NCBI GenBank assembly: GCA_934190685.1
Contig: CAKPTK010000037.1
Location: 1 to 17,446 of the forward strand
From: an uncultured Prevotella sp.
GTDB taxonomy: Bacteria; Bacteroidota; Bacteroidia; Bacteroidales; Bacteroidaceae
Direction of reading: 5' to 3'
DNA: 17,446 nt
Shown: positions 14,333 through 17,446 of the stretch, piece by piece
How positions within the stretch are numbered: position 1 is the stretch's first letter
Layout of the letters: every line of letters starts with the position of its first letter
Notes under the pieces: model-generated
What the model was told of the DNA's origin: nothing
Seen by the model: only the letters and a program-made list of their open reading frames with translations
Database searches by the model: none
Translations under genes and position numbers: made by a program

Positions 14333-15241
14333 ATGGCAAACGGCTATCGTTCCACTCTGAAATCTTCCGATACGGAAGAACATATCGACATCTATTTCTA
14401 TCGTCCCATGGGCTATGCCTGGGCATTGTTATTCCAAAAACTGGGTGTGTCGCCCAACACGGTGACCATCCTGTCCATCTTCCTTGGTGTGGGTGCCGGC
14501 ATTCTGTTCGGCTTCGATGACTTGAAACTCAATGCCTTGGGCATCCTTCTGCTGATCTGGGCCAATACCTATGACAGTTGCGACGGACAGTTGGCACGCA
14601 TGACGGGCAAGAAGACACCCCTCGGCCGCATTCTTGACGGAGCGGCAGGCGACTGTTGGTTTATTGCCATCTACATGGCCATCGCCATCCGCCTCACTCC
14701 CACCTGGGGCATTTGGATTTGGGTACTTGCCTCGGTGAGCGGTTTTCTCTGTCATGCCAACCAAAGTCGATTGGCCGACTACTACCGCAACATCCATCTT
14801 TATTTCCTGAAGGGAAAGGAAGGCAGCGAGGTCGACGACGCCGACAAGCAGGTGGAGAAATACAACAATTTGAGTTGGAGCAAGGATTTCATCCAGAAAT
14901 TGTTCCAATGGTTCTACGTGCGCTATGTCAAGGGACAGGAGAACAGTACGCCTAAATTCCAAATTCTCAAAAAGGAAATCCGCCGCCGCTATCCTCAGGA
15001 GATGCCCGCCCAACTGCGTGAAGACTTCCGTAAAGGCAGCCTTCCCCTGATGAAATACACCAACATCCTCACCTTCAACTGGCGCAGTATCACCCTTTTT
15101 GTCTCCCTCATCATCGGATTGCCTTGGCTCTATTGCGCCGTGGAAATCACGGTTTTCACCGCCATCTATGTGTATATGCACTGGAAGCACGAACAGTTGT
15201 GCATGCGCATCACCAACAAACTGGACAGTTATGAAAAATAA
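14333..15241 (+). CDS. CDP-alcohol phosphatidyltransferase family membrane protein
   Basis: A 302-residue integral membrane enzyme that would transfer a phosphoalcohol between a CDP-linked donor and an acceptor alcohol. The signature is near-canonical: Asp81 and Asp84-Gly85, Ala88-Arg89, Gly98, Asp102, then Asp107. The spacing between the third and fourth Asp is four residues instead of three (LDGAAGD). Hydrophobic segments lie at about 43-61, 67-80, 108-118, 125-140, 251-268 and 270-282. A hydrophilic stretch (about 145-245) with KGKEGSEVDDADKQVEK interrupts them. The gene follows the nucleotidyltransferase by 43 bases and its stop overlaps the next start by 11 bases. Products in this family include phosphatidylinositol phosphate, phosphatidylglycerol phosphate and di-inositol phosphate types; which one applies here is unknown. 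Confidence 0.88.
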   Translation: MANGYRSTLKSSDTEEHIDIYFYRPMGYAWALLFQKLGVSPNTVTILSIFLGVGAGILFGFDDLKLNALGILLLIWANTYDSCDGQLARMTGKKTPLGRILDGAAGDCWFIAIYMAIAIRLTPTWGIWIWVLASVSGFLCHANQSRLADYYRNIHLYFLKGKEGSEVDDADKQVEKYNNLSWSKDFIQKLFQWFYVRYVKGQENSTPKFQILKKEIRRRYPQEMPAQLREDFRKGSLPLMKYTNILTFNWRSITLFVSLIIGLPWLYCAVEITVFTAIYVYMHWKHEQLCMRITNKLDSYEK

Positions 15242-16250
15242 AGCGCGCAACTTCTTCCTCGCCTTCGGCATCATCGCCATTGTCATCATGCTCTGCACGA
15301 TGGACATGGACTATCATGATATTTGGAGATACTTGCAGAGACTGGGACTATATTTTCCCGCCATCTTGCTCTTGTGGGCTGGCGTCTACATGATCAACAC
15401 CCTTTCCTGGTTTCTCATCATCAACGACGAGAAGCGCTATAAGAACCTCTCCTACTGGCGCGTATACAAACTGTCCATCAGCGGATTCGCCCTCAACTAC
15501 ACCACTCCTTGCGGACTGATGGGCGGAGAACCCTACCGCATCATGGAACTGAAACCTTATATCGGCACCAGTAAGGCCACCTCATCGGTGATTCTCTATG
15601 TGATGATGCACATTTTCTCCCACTTCTGGTTTTGGTTTCTCAGCATCTTCCTCTATATCGCCGTGCATCCTGTGAACGCCACGATGGCGATACTGCTCAC
15701 AGTTATCGGCGCATTCTGCCTGTTGGCATTCTACTTTTTCTCTCACGGCTACCGCACGGGAATGGCCAAGAAGGGTATCAAACTGCTCACCCATGTGCCG
15801 TTCGTGAAGAATTGGGCCAAAGGTTTCATTGCCTCCAAGCAGGATACATTGGAACAGATAGACCAGCAAATCGCCATGCTCCACCAGCAACACAAGTCCA
15901 CGTTCTACAGTGCGTTGTTGTTGGAACTATCCTCACGCATTATCCAGAGTTTTGAGATTTACCTGATTCTCAAGGCTTTCTCTGCCGATGTGAGCGTGAT
16001 AGACTCCATCCTCATCATGGCTTTCTCCTCGCTGTTCAGCAACCTCATCTTCTTCACCCCCATGCAGTTGGGCTCACGAGAAGGAGGATTGGCATTGGCT
16101 GTGGACGGACTTCACCTGTCGGGTGCGCTTGGTGTCTATACCGGTCTCATCACCCGCCTGCGTGAATTGGTATGGATTGCCATCGGTATCCTGCTTATCA
16201 AGATTGGAAACAAGAACGTTAAAAACATAGAGAACCATGAACAAGCTTGA
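15231..16250 (+). CDS. Flippase-like membrane protein (LPG_synthase_TM / UPF0104 type)
   Basis: A 339-residue multi-spanning membrane protein. The ATG at 15231 (MKNKARNFFLAFG) is chosen because it begins directly before the first membrane helix and overlaps the previous stop (ATGAAAAATAA), a translational coupling arrangement. The same frame extends further upstream, but that part is hydrophilic and covers the neighbouring gene. Family hallmarks are TTPCGLMGGEPYRIMELK (91-108) and FFTPMQLGSREGGLAL (274-289), followed by a conserved Arg-Glu in the last helix region (RLRELVW). Proteins with only this domain, without the MprF catalytic part, are thought to move lipids or lipid-linked molecules across the membrane. 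Between a phosphoalcohol transferase and a hydrolase it may translocate their lipid product. Confidence 0.85.
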   Translation: MKNKARNFFLAFGIIAIVIMLCTMDMDYHDIWRYLQRLGLYFPAILLLWAGVYMINTLSWFLIINDEKRYKNLSYWRVYKLSISGFALNYTTPCGLMGGEPYRIMELKPYIGTSKATSSVILYVMMHIFSHFWFWFLSIFLYIAVHPVNATMAILLTVIGAFCLLAFYFFSHGYRTGMAKKGIKLLTHVPFVKNWAKGFIASKQDTLEQIDQQIAMLHQQHKSTFYSALLLELSSRIIQSFEIYLILKAFSADVSVIDSILIMAFSSLFSNLIFFTPMQLGSREGGLALAVDGLHLSGALGVYTGLITRLRELVWIAIGILLIKIGNKNVKNIENHEQA

Positions 16251-16956
16251 TATAAAAGGTGTGATCTTCGATTTCGGCGGCACACTTGACACCCGGGGCG
16301 ACCATTGGTCCGAGGTGCTTTGGAAAGGATACCAGCATTTCCACGTTTCTGTCGAAAAGGAGGACTTCCGCTCCGCCTACGTGTATGGAGAGCGTACTTT
16401 GGCCACCCATCCCATCATCCAACCCGACTTCCATTTCATCGATGTACTTCGGGAAAAGAACAAGCTACAACTCAGTTATCTGGTGGAGCACCAGAAACTC
16501 CATCTGAACGACATGGAAGTGGTGGACTTGGCCATGAGAATGGCGCAATACGAGAATGAGTTGACCAACGAAGTGCTGGAAGAGAGCCGCTCTGTATTGG
16601 AATATCTCAAAGACAAATACCCCATGGTACTTGTGTCCAATTTCTACGGAAACATAGAGACCGTCCTGCGGGATGCCCACATTGACAGTTATTTCAAACG
16701 CGTCATAGAGTCGGCAGTGGTAGGAGTGCGCAAGCCCAATCCCGCCATCTTCGCACTCGGTGTCTGCGCGCTCGACCTGCCTGCCTCGCAAGTGGTGGTG
16801 GTGGGCGACACCTTCAACAAAGACATCGCACCCGCCCATGCGCTCGGATGCCACACCGTTTGGATTAAGGGGCTGCAGTGGGAAGAGAAACAATATGACG
16901 AGACACTGCCCGACGGTATCATATCACGAATCTCAGAACTCAAGAATTACCTGTAA
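16237..16956 (+). CDS. HAD-superfamily hydrolase
   Basis: A 239-residue cytosolic HAD-fold protein, the last gene of the operon; its start overlaps the flippase-like gene by 14 bases. Motif I is FDFGGTLD, with the nucleophile Asp12 but Gly14 where typical phosphatases carry the acid/base Asp. Motif II is Ser134 (VLVSNF), motif III is Lys166 (VRKPNPAIF) and motif IV is GDTFNKD (Asp191 and Asp196). A helical cap lies between about 20 and 115. The likely task is removal of a phosphate from a polyol phosphate or a lipid-phosphate intermediate made by its neighbours, but the changed motif I makes the reaction uncertain. Confidence 0.85.
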   Translation: MNKLDIKGVIFDFGGTLDTRGDHWSEVLWKGYQHFHVSVEKEDFRSAYVYGERTLATHPIIQPDFHFIDVLREKNKLQLSYLVEHQKLHLNDMEVVDLAMRMAQYENELTNEVLEESRSVLEYLKDKYPMVLVSNFYGNIETVLRDAHIDSYFKRVIESAVVGVRKPNPAIFALGVCALDLPASQVVVVGDTFNKDIAPAHALGCHTVWIKGLQWEEKQYDETLPDGIISRISELKNYL

Positions 16957-16961
16957 TAAAC

Positions 16962-16996
16962 AAAATCCCGTATGCTGCCAAACATACGGGATTTTT
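16962..16996. terminator. Bidirectional intrinsic terminator
   Basis: AAATCCCGTATG (16963-16974) and CATACGGGATTT (16983-16994) form a perfect stem with an 8-base loop and a T run on both strands. It closes the four-gene operon on the + strand and the lipoprotein remnant and partial gene on the - strand. Confidence 0.9.
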
Positions 16997-17000
16997 CGTA

Positions 17001-17238
17001 TCAATATCTCTCCAATTCCTTTTTCAGTTTTTCTTTCCTCATCTGTTTCCGTGCCTTGACGATACCACCCACATTGATTTCATAAGAATCGTCAGGATTC
17101 TCACGCACGAAAACCTCGCTCCAGACTTCGGGTCTTGCACCGACTCTATCATTGCATCACGGGTTGCCTCTTTCACTACCTGACAGGAAGAAAGCACCAA
17201 CGGCAGACAAAAAGCAGAAAATGACAAATATGTTTCAT
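17001..17238 (-). pseudogene. Small lipoprotein gene, apparently broken by two frameshifts
   Basis: No single frame explains this stretch, but three frames join into a sensible protein of about 80 residues. An ATG at 17236-17238 begins it. One base added to the A run after that ATG would give MKTYLSFSAFCLPLVLSSCQ, a lipoprotein signal with lipobox LSSC. The frame continues QVVKEATRDA and then needs a second added base near 17150. It ends in the third frame with NDRVGARPEVWSEVFVREN, then INVGGIVKARKQMRKEKLKK and ELERY, stop at 17001. Both breaks are single-base losses, so sequencing or assembly errors are an alternative. The terminator follows directly. The function is not recognised. It lies 30 bases downstream of the partial gene at 17269. 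Confidence 0.55.
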
Positions 17239-17268
17239 AACCAAAATATTCTTAGGATGCACTTTCGG

Positions 17269-17446
17269 CTATTCAAACGCAGGATGTACGCCTATGTTTA
17301 CACTCCAACCTGCCGTAGCCACAGTTACCTTCTCTAACCCTACACCTTCTACCTCGTAGATATGATACTTGGTTGAGTTATCTTTCGAAGACTTAAGTCT
17401 TACTTTCAATCCTGATTGGAGCAATGCTTTCTCTACCTTTTCAAAT
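17269..17446 (-). CDS. Unrecognised protein, 3' partial fragment
   Basis: An open frame of 58 codons runs in from the right edge on the - strand and stops at 17269. It begins FEKVEKALLQSGLKVRL and ends VATAGWSVNIGVHPAFE. It has no start codon in view because the gene continues outside the window. The composition looks protein-like: amphipathic helix followed by beta-like segments. I do not recognise the family. It is probably co-transcribed with the lipoprotein remnant 30 bases downstream. Confidence 0.5.
   Translation of the reverse strand, partial: FEKVEKALLQSGLKVRLKSSKDNSTKYHIYEVEGVGLEKVTVATAGWSVNIGVHPAFE

Noticed and set aside
15099..15230. Upstream extension of the flippase-like protein to an ATG at 15099
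   Set aside because: The added 44 residues are Ser/Cys-rich, overlap the CDP-alcohol transferase by 143 bases and precede a natural membrane-protein start at 15231.
17039..17227. A 62-codon frame starting at a TTG as a complete lipoprotein gene
   Set aside because: It has a good lipobox but lacks an ATG, and its C-terminal part turns into low-quality sequence while another frame carries a coherent tail; a frameshifted gene explains both.
1..17446. CRISPR arrays, tRNA or rRNA genes, insertion sequences, attachment sites
   Set aside because: No regularly spaced direct repeats, no cloverleaf-like sequences, no transposase or integrase motifs and no terminal inverted repeats were noticed on either strand.

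Overview
The window looks like a chromosomal segment of a Bacteroidota bacterium, most likely Prevotella-like. Three things support this. The promoters fit the Bacteroidota -33/-7 consensus (TTTG, 19-20 bases, TAnnTTTG). Start codons are preceded by A-rich sequence rather than Shine-Dalgarno sites. The gene families are typical of the phylum: DUF4369-TlpA thioredoxins, a Bacteroidota-type ECF sigma factor, and GH2, GH28 and GH31 enzymes. Family names below come from motif reading and memory; no database search was run.

Region 1 (1-3485, + strand) holds three tandem, paralogous, exported thioredoxin-like proteins (an N-terminal DUF4369-like domain plus a C-terminal TlpA-like domain). The first is cut by the left edge. 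An ECF sigma factor (3472-4026, - strand) converges on them and overlaps the last one by 14 bases. No anti-sigma gene is visible.

Region 2 (4027-12367) is carbohydrate degradation. A 336-base divergent intergenic region carries a promoter for the sigma factor and one for a GH28 pectinase. The GH28 leader has three potential hairpins; the last looks like an intrinsic terminator placed before the start codon. GH28 converges on a - strand operon that reads LacI-type regulator, GH31 (PA14-containing, alpha-xylosidase-like), GH2 (beta-galactosidase-like). A long hairpin separates the converging units. The operon promoter is overlapped by a near-perfect 14-bp LacI-type operator, which suggests autoregulation. 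GH31 plus GH2 would fit trimming of xyloglucan-type side chains, and GH28 would cut pectin. No SusC/SusD transporter is in view.

Region 3 (12368-16996, + strand) starts with a short predicted transcription unit (promoter, about 86 nt, strong terminator) that may be a small RNA. After a second promoter element comes a tightly coupled four-gene operon: a nucleotidyltransferase fused to an ATP-grasp-like domain, a CDP-alcohol phosphatidyltransferase-family membrane enzyme, a flippase-like (LPG_synthase_TM/UPF0104) membrane protein and a HAD hydrolase. Together these look like a pathway that activates a phosphorylated polyol as its CDP derivative, transfers it to a lipid or alcohol acceptor, and moves or finishes the product. 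The head group is unknown. This operon is the best candidate in the window for an undescribed system. It ends at a clear bidirectional terminator.

Region 4 (17001-17446, - strand) has a small lipoprotein gene that appears broken by two single-base frameshifts, and the 3' end of an unrecognised gene running in from the right edge.
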